A stretch of 64,000 bases of DNA from Magnetospirillum sp. (GCA_027532905.1 JAPZUA010000005.1:124001-188000), one strand, 5' to 3'; positions 38,494-50,566 are shown, counted from the first letter of the stretch. Numbers and translations: made by a program. Notes: generated by a model from the sequence alone, not told the origin.

Positions 38494-40518
38494 TTACGCT
38501 TGCCGCAGGTTGGCGACGATGCCGCCAACGTCGCTGCGCAACCGGTCGGCTTGTGCTGCCAAGTCGCGCGACTGGGTTTCGAGCGCCCCCGTGCGCTCGG
38601 CGGCTGCCGCCGCATCCGCAACGATCTCGGCCATCATGTCGGAAACCCCGCTGGTCGTTGCGGCCGTCTGCGCGACGTTGCTTGCGATGGCGCTCGTAGA
38701 CTGGTTCTGATTCTCGACCGCATCGACGATGGCGCCGGCATAGCGCTGCACTTCGCCGAATGCACCGCGCACGTCGCCGATCGTCTCGACCACGCGGTCC
38801 GTCGCCGTGCGGATCGCTGTGATCTGGCGGCCGATATCTTCGGTGGCGCGCGCGGTCTGCAGGGCGAGCGACTTCACCTCTCCCGCCACCACCGCGAAGC
38901 CCTTGCCGGCATCGCCGGCGCGGGCGGCTTCGATCGTGGCGTTGAGGGCCAGCAGATTGGTCTGGCCCGCGATCTCGGCGATCAGCTTGGCGACGTCGCC
39001 GATCTTCTGGGCCGCCTCAGCAAGGATCGCGATCTCGCGGTCGGTGCGCGCGACGGCGTCGTTGGCGGTCGCGACACTCTGCGAGGATTGCTGCGCTTGG
39101 CCGCGCACCTCGTGGATCGAAGCGGCAAGCCGCTCGCATTCGGCGGCAAAACCGCCGACGGCTTGCGAGGCTTCGACGGCCGAGGATGCCGCGCGCGTCG
39201 AGCCCTGGCGAATGCGCGCCGAGTTCGCGACGAGTTCGGCCGCCGTCCCTTGGCCGGCTTGTGCGGCCGCGACGACGCGTTCGATCACGTCGCGCACGCG
39301 CGCTTCGAGCGTTTGGGCGAGCGTGTCGAGCGCTTGGCGACGTTCGGCGGCCGACTGTGCGGCTTGCGCTTCGCGCGCCTGCGCCTGGCGTACCTGGTCG
39401 GCCAGCAGGCCCTGGCGAAACAGCTCGACCGCTTTGCCGATGCGCCCGATCTCGTCGCTGCGCTTGGCTTCCGTGAACTCGACATCAAGTTCGCCCGCCG
39501 CCAGCCGGTTCATGGTTTCGGTCAGGTGTGCAAGCGGCCGCACGATCGACAGCAGCAAGCCGACGCCGACCGCGACTGCGATCACGACCAAGCCGACGGC
39601 GAGAGCGACGCCCGCGATCAAATCCTGGCGCCGGGCGCCGAGTTCGGCGGCGTTCGCGGCGGCAAGATCGGCCAGCAAGGCGGTTTCGGCATTTTGTGCT
39701 GCACGGCCGCGGGCCGCCGCCGCATCGAGCCACGCGTCGCCCGCCATCCGCTCGCCCGCCAACAGACGCGTGCGCAAGGCCGCGATCGCCGCCCCGTCGC
39801 TGCCGGAGAGGGCCGACAAGCCCGCCGCCTTGATCGAGCCGTCGGCAAAGGATTCGAACAAGGTCGCATAGACGGTCTGTTCCGCCCCGAAGCTGCGCAA
39901 GTTCGACAGATCGGGGGCCGCCATCGCACCGGCAGTCGCAAGGTTGCGCGCAACGAACACGGTTTCGCGCGCCGCCGCATCTTTGGCGCGGAGCAGAAAC
40001 ACGTACGCGTTGACGCGCGCCGAGATTTCGGGTGCGGCCCCGAGCCCGGCAATCTCGCCCACTACATCGAGCATGCGTGCGATCGTCGTATCGAAGTAGG
40101 CGGCTGTCTCGGCAGGGCCGAGGCGGCCCGCATCGAACTCCGCACGACGCCCGTCGAGATTGCCGAAAGCTTCGCCTGCGCGCGCAAACGCATCGGCGAA
40201 GCGCTTGCCGAAACGCTCCTGCGTGATGCGGTCGGCGACTTCGTAGAGCCGGGCGCTCGCGGCGTCGGTCGTCGCACGCTGTGCGCGCAGGTCCGCGCGC
40301 GAGGCCCCTGCCGCCAGGGCAGCTTGCGACGCGGAGTTCTCGAGTTGCAGCGCGTGCAAGGTGGGGCCAAGACGTCCGGCCAGTTCGACCACATCGGCGA
40401 TGCGCTGGGTGTCGCCAAGGGTGCGCCAACCCTCGAGGCCGCGCTGAATTGCAAGCCCGCACAGGCCCAGCAGCGGGATCAGCAGCAGAAGAACGATTTT
40501 GCGGCGAAGGTCGAGCAT
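38494..40518 (-). CDS. Methyl-accepting chemotaxis protein, NIT-like sensor
   Basis: This 674-residue chemoreceptor has two membrane segments (residues 7-25 and about 300-326). The periplasmic part between them is mainly helical and resembles a NIT (nitrate/nitrite-sensing) domain, with the pattern LGPTLHALQLENSASQAAL. HAMP (about 327-378) and the methyl-accepting signalling domain follow, and the tip reads GQTNLLALNATIEAARAG (about 518-535). It lacks a C-terminal CheR-binding pentapeptide. No che operon is in the window. Nitrate sensing is inferred from weak resemblance. Confidence 0.88.
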   Translation of the reverse strand: MLDLRRKIVLLLLIPLLGLCGLAIQRGLEGWRTLGDTQRIADVVELAGRLGPTLHALQLENSASQAALAAGASRADLRAQRATTDAASARLYEVADRITQERFGKRFADAFARAGEAFGNLDGRRAEFDAGRLGPAETAAYFDTTIARMLDVVGEIAGLGAAPEISARVNAYVFLLRAKDAAARETVFVARNLATAGAMAAPDLSNLRSFGAEQTVYATLFESFADGSIKAAGLSALSGSDGAAIAALRTRLLAGERMAGDAWLDAAAARGRAAQNAETALLADLAAANAAELGARRQDLIAGVALAVGLVVIAVAVGVGLLLSIVRPLAHLTETMNRLAAGELDVEFTEAKRSDEIGRIGKAVELFRQGLLADQVRQAQAREAQAAQSAAERRQALDTLAQTLEARVRDVIERVVAAAQAGQGTAAELVANSARIRQGSTRAASSAVEASQAVGGFAAECERLAASIHEVRGQAQQSSQSVATANDAVARTDREIAILAEAAQKIGDVAKLIAEIAGQTNLLALNATIEAARAGDAGKGFAVVAGEVKSLALQTARATEDIGRQITAIRTATDRVVETIGDVRGAFGEVQRYAGAIVDAVENQNQSTSAIASNVAQTAATTSGVSDMMAEIVADAAAAAERTGALETQSRDLAAQADRLRSDVGGIVANLRQA

Positions 40519-40589
40519 GGCGGATTTCCCGGCGAAACGAACGCGTGCGAAACGCACGCCGATGCGTTTCGGATCGGGGGCGACGAAGG

Positions 40590-43500
40590 TTACGCGGGGC
40601 CGAACCCGCCGCCGCCCGGCGTTTCGATGACGAAAACGTCGCCGGGCTCGACCTGCCATTGCGCGGTCGCCCCCTTCTCCTCGATTCGGCCGTCGACGCG
40701 CACGACCCAATTGCGGCCGAGTTTTCCAGCCTTGCCGCCTTCAAGGCCGAACGGGGCGACGATACGGCGGTTGGCGAGGATCGCGCAGGTCATTGCTTCG
40801 AGGAAGCGGATCTTGCGCACCACGCCGTCGCCGCCACGATTGCGCCCTCCCCCGCCCGAATCTCGGCGGATCGAGAAACTTTCGACGCGCACGGGGAAGC
40901 GCCATTCGAGCACTTCGGGATCGGTCAGGCGCGAATTGGTCATGTGCGTCTGCACCGCATCCGTGCCGTCGAAATCGGGGCCCGCGCCCGAGCCGCCCGC
41001 GATCGTCTCGTAATACTGATGGCGGGCATTGCCGAAGGTGAAGTTGTTCATGGTCCCTTGCGCACCGGCCATCGCACCCAGTGCGCCGTAGAGACAGTCC
41101 GTCACGGTCTGCGAGGTCTCGACATTGCCCGCGACGACGGCAGCCGGATAGCGCGGCCGCAGCATCGAGCCTTCGGGGATGCGCACCTCAAGCGGCTTCA
41201 ACACGCCCGCATTCATCGGAATGTCGCCGGGGACGAGCGTGCGGAACACGTAGAGGACTGCCGCCATGCAGACGGCGGCGGGCGCGTTGAAATTGTTCGG
41301 GCGCTGCGCGGAAGTGCCCGCAAAGTCGATAATCGCACTGCGCGCCTGCCGGTCGATCGAAATCACGACGCGCACGACCGCGCCGTCGTCCATCGCGTAC
41401 TCGAACGCGCCGTCTTTAAGCACGTCCAGCACGCGGCGCACTTGTTCTTCGGCATTGTCCTGCACATGGCCCATATAGGCGCGCACGGTGTCGAGCCCGA
41501 AATCGCGCACCATCTTGCGCAGCTCCTGGGCACCCTTCTCGCACGCCGCGATCTGCGCTTTGAGATCGCCGATATTCTGGGCGGGATTGCGCGCGGGGTA
41601 CCGCCCGCTTTGCAGCAAGGCCACCATCTCGGCCTCGCGCAGACGGCCTTCTTCGACGAGCAGGAAATCGTCGATCAGCACGCCCTCTTCTTCGACGCTC
41701 GTCGAATCGGGCGGCATTGAGCCCGGCGTGAGGCCGCCAATATCGGCCTGGTGGCCGCGACTTGCGACGAAAAACAGGATCTCCGCTCCTGCTTCGTCGA
41801 ACACCGGCATCACGACGGTGACGTCCGGCAGATGCGTGCCGCCATTGTAGGGCGCGTTCAGCACATAGACATTGCCCGGCCGCATCGTGCCTTCGCGCGC
41901 GCGTGTGACGGCGGCCACACTCTCGCCCATCGAGCCCAGATGGACAGGCATGTGCGGCGCGTTGGCGATGAGGTTGCCGGCCCGGTCGAACAGCGCGCAC
42001 GAAAAATCCAAGCGCTCTTTGATGTTGACCGAAAACGCCGTGTTCTGCAGCGCCACGCCCATCTGCTCGGCGATCGACATGAACAGATTGTTGAAGACCT
42101 CGAGCATCACCGGATCGACCTTGGTGCCTGCCGCATGCGAGCGGACGATCGCCGCCACGCGGCGCAGCACGAGATGGTCCTTCGCCGTGACCTCCGCCTG
42201 CCAGCCCGGCTCAACGATCGTGGTGGCGTTGGCGTCGGCAAGGATCGCGGGGCCATCCACGCGCATGCCGGGCTTGAGCCTTTCGCGGCGATAGATCGGC
42301 GCATCGACAAAAGCTCCATCGGCGAACATTCGCACGTTCGCGTCTGCGGCCGGCGGTTCGGGATCGCCGCATGCGACGGTCGCATCGTCGCTCGCCTCCG
42401 ATCGGCCGATCGCCTCGATCGCGACTTGCTCGACGACGATCGCCTTGCCCGGCAGCGTAAAGCCGTAGCGCTGGCGATGCGCCTCCGCGAATTCGGCCCG
42501 CATGGTGACGAGCGGCGCATCGGCAACCGGCAACGTGGAATCCGTACCCTCGTATTTGAGATGCAAACGGCGCTGGACCTCGATCTTGTCGCCCGGCACG
42601 TCCTGGCGGCGCAGCTCGGTCAAACCTTCGGCGGCGAGCGCGTCGAGATCGGCGGCGATGCTGGGGAGCAGGCTTTCTTCGAGGCGCCGTTCGACCGCGC
42701 GCTCGCGCAACACGCGCAGGTCGGCCAAGCCCATGCCGTAGGCCGACAGCACGCCCGCAAACGGATGCACGAACACGGTGCGCATGCCGAGCGCGTCGGC
42801 CACTTTGCAGGCGTGCTGGCCGCCAGCCCCGCCGAAGCAATTCAGCGCGTAGCCTTGCACGTCGTAGCCGCGCTGGATCGAGATCTGCTTGATGGCATTC
42901 GCCATGTTCTCGACAGCGATCTTGAGGAAGCCTTCGGCGACTTCTTCGGGCGTCGTGGGCTTGCCCGTCGCGGTCGCGACGCGGGCGGCCAGGGCCGCGA
43001 ATTTTTCGCGCACAATGTCGGCATCGAGCGGCGCGTCGCCGGTGGAGCCGAACAGCTTCGGGAAAAACGCAGGCACGATCTTGCCGACCATGACGTTGGC
43101 GTCTGTGACTGCGAGCGGCCCGCCGCGGCGATAGCAGGCGGGGCCTGGATTGGCGCCGGCACTGTCGGGGCCGGCGCGAAAGCGCGCCCCGTCGAAATGC
43201 AGGATCGAGCCGCCGCCGGCCGCGACCGTGTTGATCTTCATCATGGGCGCGCGCATGCGCACGCCCGCCACGATCGTCTCGAAGGTGCGCTCGAAGGCGC
43301 CGTTGTAGAGGGCGACGTCGGTGGACGTTCCGCCCATGTCGAAGCCGATGATCTTGTCGAACCCGGCCGAAGCACCCGTGGCCGCCGCGCCCACAATGCC
43401 GCCCGCCGGGCCCGACAGGATCGAGTCTTTGCCCTGGAACAGGCGCGCATCGACAAGCCCGCCGTTCGACTGCATGAACAAGAGCCGCGTTTCGCCAAGG

Positions 43501-44183
43501 GCAGTCGCCACGCGGTCCACATAGCTGCGCAGGATCGGCGACACGTAGGCGTCCACCACCGTCGTGTCGCCGCGCCCGACGAGCTTCATCAAGGGCGACA
43601 CGGCGTGGCTCGCCGAGATTTGGGTAAAGCCGATGCGCCGCGCGATCGCGGCCACCGCCTGTTCGTGCGCGGGATAGCGATAGCCGTGCATCAGCACGAT
43701 CGCGAGCGCGCGAATGCCGTCGTCGTAGGCTTTCTGCAATGCGGCTTCGGCCGCCGCCTCGTCGAGCGCTTGCACAAGCGTGCCGTCGGCGGCGACGCGC
43801 TCGACGATCTCGAGGCTGCATTCGTAGAGCAGCTCGGGCAGCTCGATCTTGCGCACAAAAAGCTTGGGCCGATTCTGGTAGGCGATGCGCAGCTGGTCGG
43901 CGAAGCCCGCCGTGATCGCGAGCGCCACGCGTGCACCCTTGCGCTCCAGGAGCGCATTGGTCGCAACCGTGGTGCCCATCTTGACCGCGTCGATGGGTCG
44001 GCCTGCAAGGCTTGCGTCGGCCGGCAAGCCCAGCAGATCGCGTATCCCCTGCAAGGCTGCATCGTCGTAGCGCCCTGGGTTTTCCGACAGCAGCTTGTGC
44101 GTGGCGAAGCTGCCGTCGGGCCGCTTGGCGACGATATCGGTGAAAGTGCCGCCGCGGTCGATCCAGAATTGCCAGCCGGTCAT
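40590..44183 (-). CDS. oplaH: 5-oxoprolinase-type hydantoinase, fused A and B subunits
   Basis: This 1197-residue protein fuses the HyuA-like part (residues about 1-690; WIDRGGTFTDIVA, then FDMGGTSTDVALY) with the HyuB-like part (about 700-1190; starting VMLEVFNNLFMSIAEQMG, with GGTHLPDVTVVMPVF). This is the layout of ATP-dependent 5-oxoprolinase, which opens 5-oxoproline to glutamate. Relatives act on hydantoins or N-methyl compounds, so the substrate is not fixed by sequence. Length is close to the usual 1200-1290. The stop lies 71 bases beyond the chemoreceptor start, on the same strand. Confidence 0.93.
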   Translation of the reverse strand: MTGWQFWIDRGGTFTDIVAKRPDGSFATHKLLSENPGRYDDAALQGIRDLLGLPADASLAGRPIDAVKMGTTVATNALLERKGARVALAITAGFADQLRIAYQNRPKLFVRKIELPELLYECSLEIVERVAADGTLVQALDEAAAEAALQKAYDDGIRALAIVLMHGYRYPAHEQAVAAIARRIGFTQISASHAVSPLMKLVGRGDTTVVDAYVSPILRSYVDRVATALGETRLLFMQSNGGLVDARLFQGKDSILSGPAGGIVGAAATGASAGFDKIIGFDMGGTSTDVALYNGAFERTFETIVAGVRMRAPMMKINTVAAGGGSILHFDGARFRAGPDSAGANPGPACYRRGGPLAVTDANVMVGKIVPAFFPKLFGSTGDAPLDADIVREKFAALAARVATATGKPTTPEEVAEGFLKIAVENMANAIKQISIQRGYDVQGYALNCFGGAGGQHACKVADALGMRTVFVHPFAGVLSAYGMGLADLRVLRERAVERRLEESLLPSIAADLDALAAEGLTELRRQDVPGDKIEVQRRLHLKYEGTDSTLPVADAPLVTMRAEFAEAHRQRYGFTLPGKAIVVEQVAIEAIGRSEASDDATVACGDPEPPAADANVRMFADGAFVDAPIYRRERLKPGMRVDGPAILADANATTIVEPGWQAEVTAKDHLVLRRVAAIVRSHAAGTKVDPVMLEVFNNLFMSIAEQMGVALQNTAFSVNIKERLDFSCALFDRAGNLIANAPHMPVHLGSMGESVAAVTRAREGTMRPGNVYVLNAPYNGGTHLPDVTVVMPVFDEAGAEILFFVASRGHQADIGGLTPGSMPPDSTSVEEEGVLIDDFLLVEEGRLREAEMVALLQSGRYPARNPAQNIGDLKAQIAACEKGAQELRKMVRDFGLDTVRAYMGHVQDNAEEQVRRVLDVLKDGAFEYAMDDGAVVRVVISIDRQARSAIIDFAGTSAQRPNNFNAPAAVCMAAVLYVFRTLVPGDIPMNAGVLKPLEVRIPEGSMLRPRYPAAVVAGNVETSQTVTDCLYGALGAMAGAQGTMNNFTFGNARHQYYETIAGGSGAGPDFDGTDAVQTHMTNSRLTDPEVLEWRFPVRVESFSIRRDSGGGGRNRGGDGVVRKIRFLEAMTCAILANRRIVAPFGLEGGKAGKLGRNWVVRVDGRIEEKGATAQWQVEPGDVFVIETPGGGGFGPA

Positions 44184-44201
44184 GCCGAGGAGGCTAACGC
44201 G

Positions 44202-44723
44202 TCATGCGGCCTGCCGCCAACTGCCGCGAAGCAACCTCCGGCGTTCGACGGCACCCGACACGCCGGCAAACGCGTTGCGCGCCAACGCACAAGCGAACAG
44301 CCGGTCTGGATTTTCGCCGGGCATATGCAAGCCCATCGGGGCGGCGGGCACAAAGCCGAAGCGCTTGTAGTAGCCGATGTCGCCGACCAAAACGACGCGT
44401 GCTGCATTCATCCAGGCGGCCGCGTCGAGCGTGTCGCGGATGAGGGCAACTCCGATGCCGCGGCCTTTCAAGGCGGGCTCGGCCGCGACGGGGCCGAGCA
44501 GCAACGCGTCATGGCCGCCGATTGCGACGGGCCAATAGCGGATCGTGCCGAGGATGCGGCCGTCGGCGTCGGCGCGCGCGACGCGCGACAATTCCCGCAC
44601 CGGCGGCACGTCCGACCGGTAGCGGTACGAGATTTTGGCGTGCCGGTCGGGGCCGAAAGCCCGGTCGAGCAGGGTTTCGATGGCCGACCCGTCTTCGGGC
44701 CGTTCGGTGGTCAGGTGGAACAT
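44202..44723 (-). CDS. GNAT-family N-acetyltransferase, second copy
   Basis: This 173-residue acetyltransferase has the GNAT motif A region EPALKGRGIGVALIRDTL and the block VVLVGDIGYYKRFGFVPA, shared in layout with the GNAT gene at 20.3 kb. The substrate is unknown. I prefer the ATG at 44723 (MFHLTTERPED) over one 18 bases upstream. It lies 18 bases from the oxoprolinase start on the same strand, so co-expression is likely. Confidence 0.85.
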   Translation of the reverse strand: MFHLTTERPEDGSAIETLLDRAFGPDRHAKISYRYRSDVPPVRELSRVARADADGRILGTIRYWPVAIGGHDALLLGPVAAEPALKGRGIGVALIRDTLDAAAWMNAARVVLVGDIGYYKRFGFVPAAPMGLHMPGENPDRLFACALARNAFAGVSGAVERRRLLRGSWRQAA

Positions 44724-44812
44724 GGAATCCTCAAGCGGCAAAGCGGTGACGTCGATCAGCGACGCGCGCGATTGCCGGAGAGGACGGGCTTAATTTATGG
44801 GTAAAACGAAAA

Positions 44813-44886
44813 GCCGGTCGGACGACGAATCAACGCGCACAAGGGCCGAAGCCCTGCGCTCGTCGTCGCAACCGAAGAAGACCGGC
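44813..44886 (-). terminator. Long rod-shaped terminator after the ABC transporter operon
   Basis: Read leftwards, a long nested hairpin is built from GCCGGTC/GACCGGC, GACGACGA/TCGTCGTC, GCGCA/TGCGC and GGGC-TTCG-GCCC. It is followed by TTTTCGTTTT. It starts about 40 bases after the dppC stop. The T-rich tail and position make an intrinsic terminator the likely role. Confidence 0.75.
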
Positions 44887-44927
44887 GTTTTCCATGGTTT
44901 CTATTTAGACGACGACGCGGCCGGCCG

Positions 44928-45824
44928 TCAAACCTTGAATTTGGGGTCGAGCCAGTCGCGCAAGCTGTCGCCGAACAGATTGAAGGCAAAGACGGCGACC
45001 GAGATGGCGAGGCCCGGAAACAGGATCATCCAGGGCGCTTCGCGGTAGAAGTCCGACGCATTGCCCGACAGCATGAGGCCCCAGGCGGGCGTGGGCTCGG
45101 TGACGCCGAGGCCGAGGAACGACAGCGAGGCTTCGAGCAGGATCGCCTGGGCGATGAAGGCCGTGAACATGATGAGGAACGGGGCCGAGACGTTCGGCAC
45201 CATGTGGCGGAAGATGATGCGCGTGTGGCTGAAGCCTGCCGCACGTGCGGCGTCGATATAAGGCATCTCGCGGATCGAAAGTGCTGCCGAGCGCACGACG
45301 CGCGCGACCTTCGGCACGATCGGGATCGCGATGGCGACGATGAGGTTCACGTCCACGCCGCCCACGAGATTGCGGCCCAGCATCGCCACGACGACGAGGG
45401 CCAGCACGATGATCGGGAAGGCCAGCATCACGTCGATGAAGCGCTGCACGGCCATGTCGATGCGCCCGCCGAAATAGGCCGACGACACGCCGACGACGGC
45501 CCCCAGCGTGCAGCCGAACAGCGACGAGAAGAAGCCGATCGTGAGAGCGGTGCGCGCGCCGTAGATCACGCGGCTGAAAATGTCGCGCCCGAACGCGTCG
45601 GTCCCCATCGGATGTTCAGCCGAGGGTGCCGCCAGCATCGCGCCGAAATCGATCGTCAGCGGATCGAACGGGGCGACGAGCTCGGCGAACATGCCCGCAA
45701 ACAGCATCACAAGGATGGCGACACCCGAGATCGCACCCAACGGCTGGGCAATGCAGAACTCGACGATGGCCGGGCGGCGCTTGCGGATATTGTAGGTAAC
45801 GGTGGGTTGGGATACGGCCGCCAT
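44928..45824 (-). CDS. dppC: Peptide-type ABC transporter permease (DppC-like)
   Basis: This 298-residue inner-membrane subunit has an N-terminal OppC_N region and about six membrane segments. The permease motif that binds the ATPase is visible in PKVARVVRSAALSIREMPYIDAARAAG. The family signature (MGTDAFGRDIFSRVIYGAR) near residue 90 is typical. The ATG at 45824 follows GGGAGC; an upstream in-frame ATG would add an unlikely stretch. It is the last gene of the operon dppA-dppB-dppC and ends at a long terminator. The ligand is probably a peptide or similar solute. Confidence 0.93.
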   Translation of the reverse strand: MAAVSQPTVTYNIRKRRPAIVEFCIAQPLGAISGVAILVMLFAGMFAELVAPFDPLTIDFGAMLAAPSAEHPMGTDAFGRDIFSRVIYGARTALTIGFFSSLFGCTLGAVVGVSSAYFGGRIDMAVQRFIDVMLAFPIIVLALVVVAMLGRNLVGGVDVNLIVAIAIPIVPKVARVVRSAALSIREMPYIDAARAAGFSHTRIIFRHMVPNVSAPFLIMFTAFIAQAILLEASLSFLGLGVTEPTPAWGLMLSGNASDFYREAPWMILFPGLAISVAVFAFNLFGDSLRDWLDPKFKV

Positions 45825-45825
45825 A

Positions 45826-46785
45826 TCACTTGCTCCCGTAGCGGATGCGCGGATCGAGCCAGGCATAGAGCAGGTCGACGACCAGATTGGTCACGATGAA
45901 CACGACTGCGATCAGCATGACGATGGACTGGATCAGCGTGAAATCGTTGCGGCTGATCGCCTGCACGAACAGGCGGCCGAGGCCGTTCAAGTTGAAGACC
46001 TGCTCGGTCACCACGAGGCCGCCGATCAGGAACGCGAATTCGAGGCCGATCACAGTGATGGCGGGCAGCATCGCGTTGCGCATGGCGTGGCGCGAGACGA
46101 CGAGCTTCTCGAACACGCCCTTGGCGCGCGCGGTGCGGATATAGTCTTCCTTCATCACTTCCACGATCGACGAGCGCACCATGCGCGCCACGACCGCCGA
46201 ATAGCGGTAGCCCACGGCCAAAGCGGGCCAAATGAGCTGGCTGATATTGGCAACCGGATCGACGTAGAACGGCGTGTAGGTGATCGGCGGCAGCCAGTTG
46301 AAGAGATAAAGCAGACCCAGAATGATGATCATGCCGAGCCAGAAGCTCGGCACGGCCAGACCTGCGATGGTGACAATACGTATCGTGTAGTCGATCCACG
46401 TGTCTTTGAACAAAGCCGACAGCGTGCCGAGCGGGATGGCGATCAAGATCGCGATCACCGTCGCCATCACCGCGACCTGCAAAGTGAGCTCGAGGCGAAG
46501 CGAAATCTCCTCGACCACCGGCCGGTCGGTCCACATCGAATTGCCGAGATTGAGCGTGGCGAGGCCCGTCATCCACTGACCGAATTGCACGATCATGGGC
46601 TGATCGAGGCCCAGGCGCGCGCGCTCCTTCTCGATCGTCTCTTGCGTCACGCTGCCGCCGTCGCCGCGCAGTTTTACCTCGACAATGTCCCCCGGCACGA
46701 CCCTGAGCATGAAGAAGATCAGGATCGCGACCCCGACCAAGGTCGGGATCATCAGGAGGGTGCGGTTGGCGAGATATCCGAGCAT
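45826..46785 (-). CDS. dppB: Peptide-type ABC transporter permease (DppB-like)
   Basis: This 319-residue permease has the DppB layout: an N-terminal membrane segment (RTLLMIPTLVGVAILIFFML), a periplasmic domain with RARLGLDQPMIVQFGQWM, and the ATPase-contact loop RSSIVEVMKEDYIRTARAKG. It pairs with DppC. Its stop is one base from the dppC start, so translation is probably coupled. The gene order A-B-C is typical of Opp/Dpp-like operons. Confidence 0.93.
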   Translation of the reverse strand: MLGYLANRTLLMIPTLVGVAILIFFMLRVVPGDIVEVKLRGDGGSVTQETIEKERARLGLDQPMIVQFGQWMTGLATLNLGNSMWTDRPVVEEISLRLELTLQVAVMATVIAILIAIPLGTLSALFKDTWIDYTIRIVTIAGLAVPSFWLGMIIILGLLYLFNWLPPITYTPFYVDPVANISQLIWPALAVGYRYSAVVARMVRSSIVEVMKEDYIRTARAKGVFEKLVVSRHAMRNAMLPAITVIGLEFAFLIGGLVVTEQVFNLNGLGRLFVQAISRNDFTLIQSIVMLIAVVFIVTNLVVDLLYAWLDPRIRYGSK

Positions 46786-46821
46786 CGGCGACGGCGGCTT
46801 TCTGTGACGTGGACGGCGACG

Positions 46822-48405
46822 TTACTGGTTCAGCCACACCCCGGCCAGGTTCTGGCCCAGATTGTGGCTCGGCGACATTTCCCAGCCCATCACGGCCTTG
46901 TTGGTCGGGATGATGCGGTGCCACCACAGCAGCGGAGCTTGGTAGACCTGGTCGAACATGCGCGCTTCGAACTGGCGGATGATGTCGTAGCGCTTGCTCG
47001 TGTCGCGCTCGCGCGACTGCAGATCGTAGAGCCGGTCAAGCTCGCGGTCGATCGAGCGCGAGCGGTTTTCCGGCGCCCGGTCGAACGACACGTACTTGGC
47101 AAGGCCCAAGCTCGGCTCGTCCATGAACAGGTTCGAGAAGTCGACCGCGACGTCGAAGTTGCCGCTCGACATGGCCGCAAGATACGGCGACGTCTCCGAC
47201 TGGCGATGCTCGACCTCGACGCCGATCTGGCGCCACTGGTCGACCAGATAGATGCCGGCCGGCGTGTAGGGCTGCGGGGTCGCACGGTTGTGCAGCACGA
47301 ATTTGAGGTTCGGAACCCCTGCCGCCTGCAGAAGACGGCGCGCTTCGGCGCGGGCGGCGGCGATGTTGGTGCCGTAGCCCGGAACCTTGGCGAGGTCTGC
47401 GTCCTTGATCGCGAACGGCGAGCCGGGGCGCACGAGGCCGCCCACGTCGCGCAACGTCGCTTGGCGCGCAAGACCTTGGGCACCCGCACGGCGGTCGATC
47501 GCCATGTTGAGGGCCTGACGCACGCGCACGTCGTCGAAGGGCTTCTTCTCGACGTTGAACACGACGAGCAGATTGAGCGTCCAACCGGATTCTTCGATGC
47601 GAACCCGGTCGCCCATGCCCTGCACGAGACGGTCGCGCTCGGCGGGGCTGATGCCGCGGAACTCGGCCATCACCTGCCCGCCCTGCAGCGCGTTCAGCAT
47701 CGCGGCAGGCTGGCTCATGAACACGCCGCGGAAGCCGTCGAGATAGGGCTTGCCGGGCTCGAAATAGCGCTCGTTGCGCAGACCCGTGACATGGCTGCCC
47801 TTGACGTGCTCGCCGAAGCGGAACGGCCCCGAGCCCATGATGTTGTTGCGCGGGAAGTTGGGATCGGTCGCGAGTTTGGCGGCCGAATAGACGCAATTCC
47901 ACGGGCTTGCGAAATGCTCCATCATCGCGGGATTGGGCGCCTTCATCTTGAAGGTGATCGTGGTCGCGTCCGGCGTTTCGATCGTGTCGATGTCGCCGAA
48001 CGTGGCTTGGCGCGTGGACACGATGCCCGTGGGCGGGCTGCGCAGGCGGTCGTAGGTCGCCTTCACGTCGGCCGAGGTCAGCGGCGTGCCGTCGTGGAAC
48101 GCGGCGTTGCTACGCAGCTTGAAGGTATAGGTCATGAGGTCGGGAGCGACCGTCCAGCTCTCGGCCAGATCGCCCTTTACGCCCGGATATTTCGACAAGT
48201 CGAACTGCATCAGCGTCGAATAGAAGGGCGAGACGAAATGCAGCGTGGCGAACGTGTCGGACGCGTGGCAGTCGTAGTGCGGCGTTTCAGCCGAAATCGC
48301 GAAGGTGAGCGTGCCGCCGCGCTTGGGAGTCTGGGCATCGACCGGGCTTGCGAGGGCAAGACCGGCAGCGGCAATGCCTGCCGCAAGCAAACGAAGATAG
48401 CTCAT
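46822..48405 (-). CDS. dppA: Peptide-type ABC transporter substrate-binding protein
   Basis: This 527-residue periplasmic SBP_bac_5 protein has a Sec signal peptide (residues 1-24, cleaved near ASPVDAQ). Domain blocks include DLAESWTVAPDLMTYTFKLR and GSGPFRFGE. These proteins bind di- or oligopeptides, or in some cases nickel, opines or glutathione. The gene is downstream of the fused ATPase gene and upstream of dppB on the same strand. The solute cannot be named from the sequence. Confidence 0.92.
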   Translation of the reverse strand: MSYLRLLAAGIAAAGLALASPVDAQTPKRGGTLTFAISAETPHYDCHASDTFATLHFVSPFYSTLMQFDLSKYPGVKGDLAESWTVAPDLMTYTFKLRSNAAFHDGTPLTSADVKATYDRLRSPPTGIVSTRQATFGDIDTIETPDATTITFKMKAPNPAMMEHFASPWNCVYSAAKLATDPNFPRNNIMGSGPFRFGEHVKGSHVTGLRNERYFEPGKPYLDGFRGVFMSQPAAMLNALQGGQVMAEFRGISPAERDRLVQGMGDRVRIEESGWTLNLLVVFNVEKKPFDDVRVRQALNMAIDRRAGAQGLARQATLRDVGGLVRPGSPFAIKDADLAKVPGYGTNIAAARAEARRLLQAAGVPNLKFVLHNRATPQPYTPAGIYLVDQWRQIGVEVEHRQSETSPYLAAMSSGNFDVAVDFSNLFMDEPSLGLAKYVSFDRAPENRSRSIDRELDRLYDLQSRERDTSKRYDIIRQFEARMFDQVYQAPLLWWHRIIPTNKAVMGWEMSPSHNLGQNLAGVWLNQ

Positions 48406-48514
48406 CGGGACAGTTCCTCCTTCAATGGCGGCGCGGGGTTCTTGGGGGGTCCTAGCCCCCGCGTCCGTTCTGTTGCACGCAATGGAAGACGCGTTGCAGG
48501 CGTTCCGTCAAGCG

Positions 48515-50566
<2,052 letters not shown>

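Noticed and set aside
41751-44804. 1017-residue open frame on the plus strand over the oxoprolinase
   Set aside because: The sense frame is a full-length 5-oxoprolinase-type enzyme; the antisense product is His/Arg-rich shadow.
44797-45048. 83-residue plus-strand frame upstream of the ABC operon end
   Set aside because: It covers the long terminator and the antisense end of dppC, and no domain is seen.
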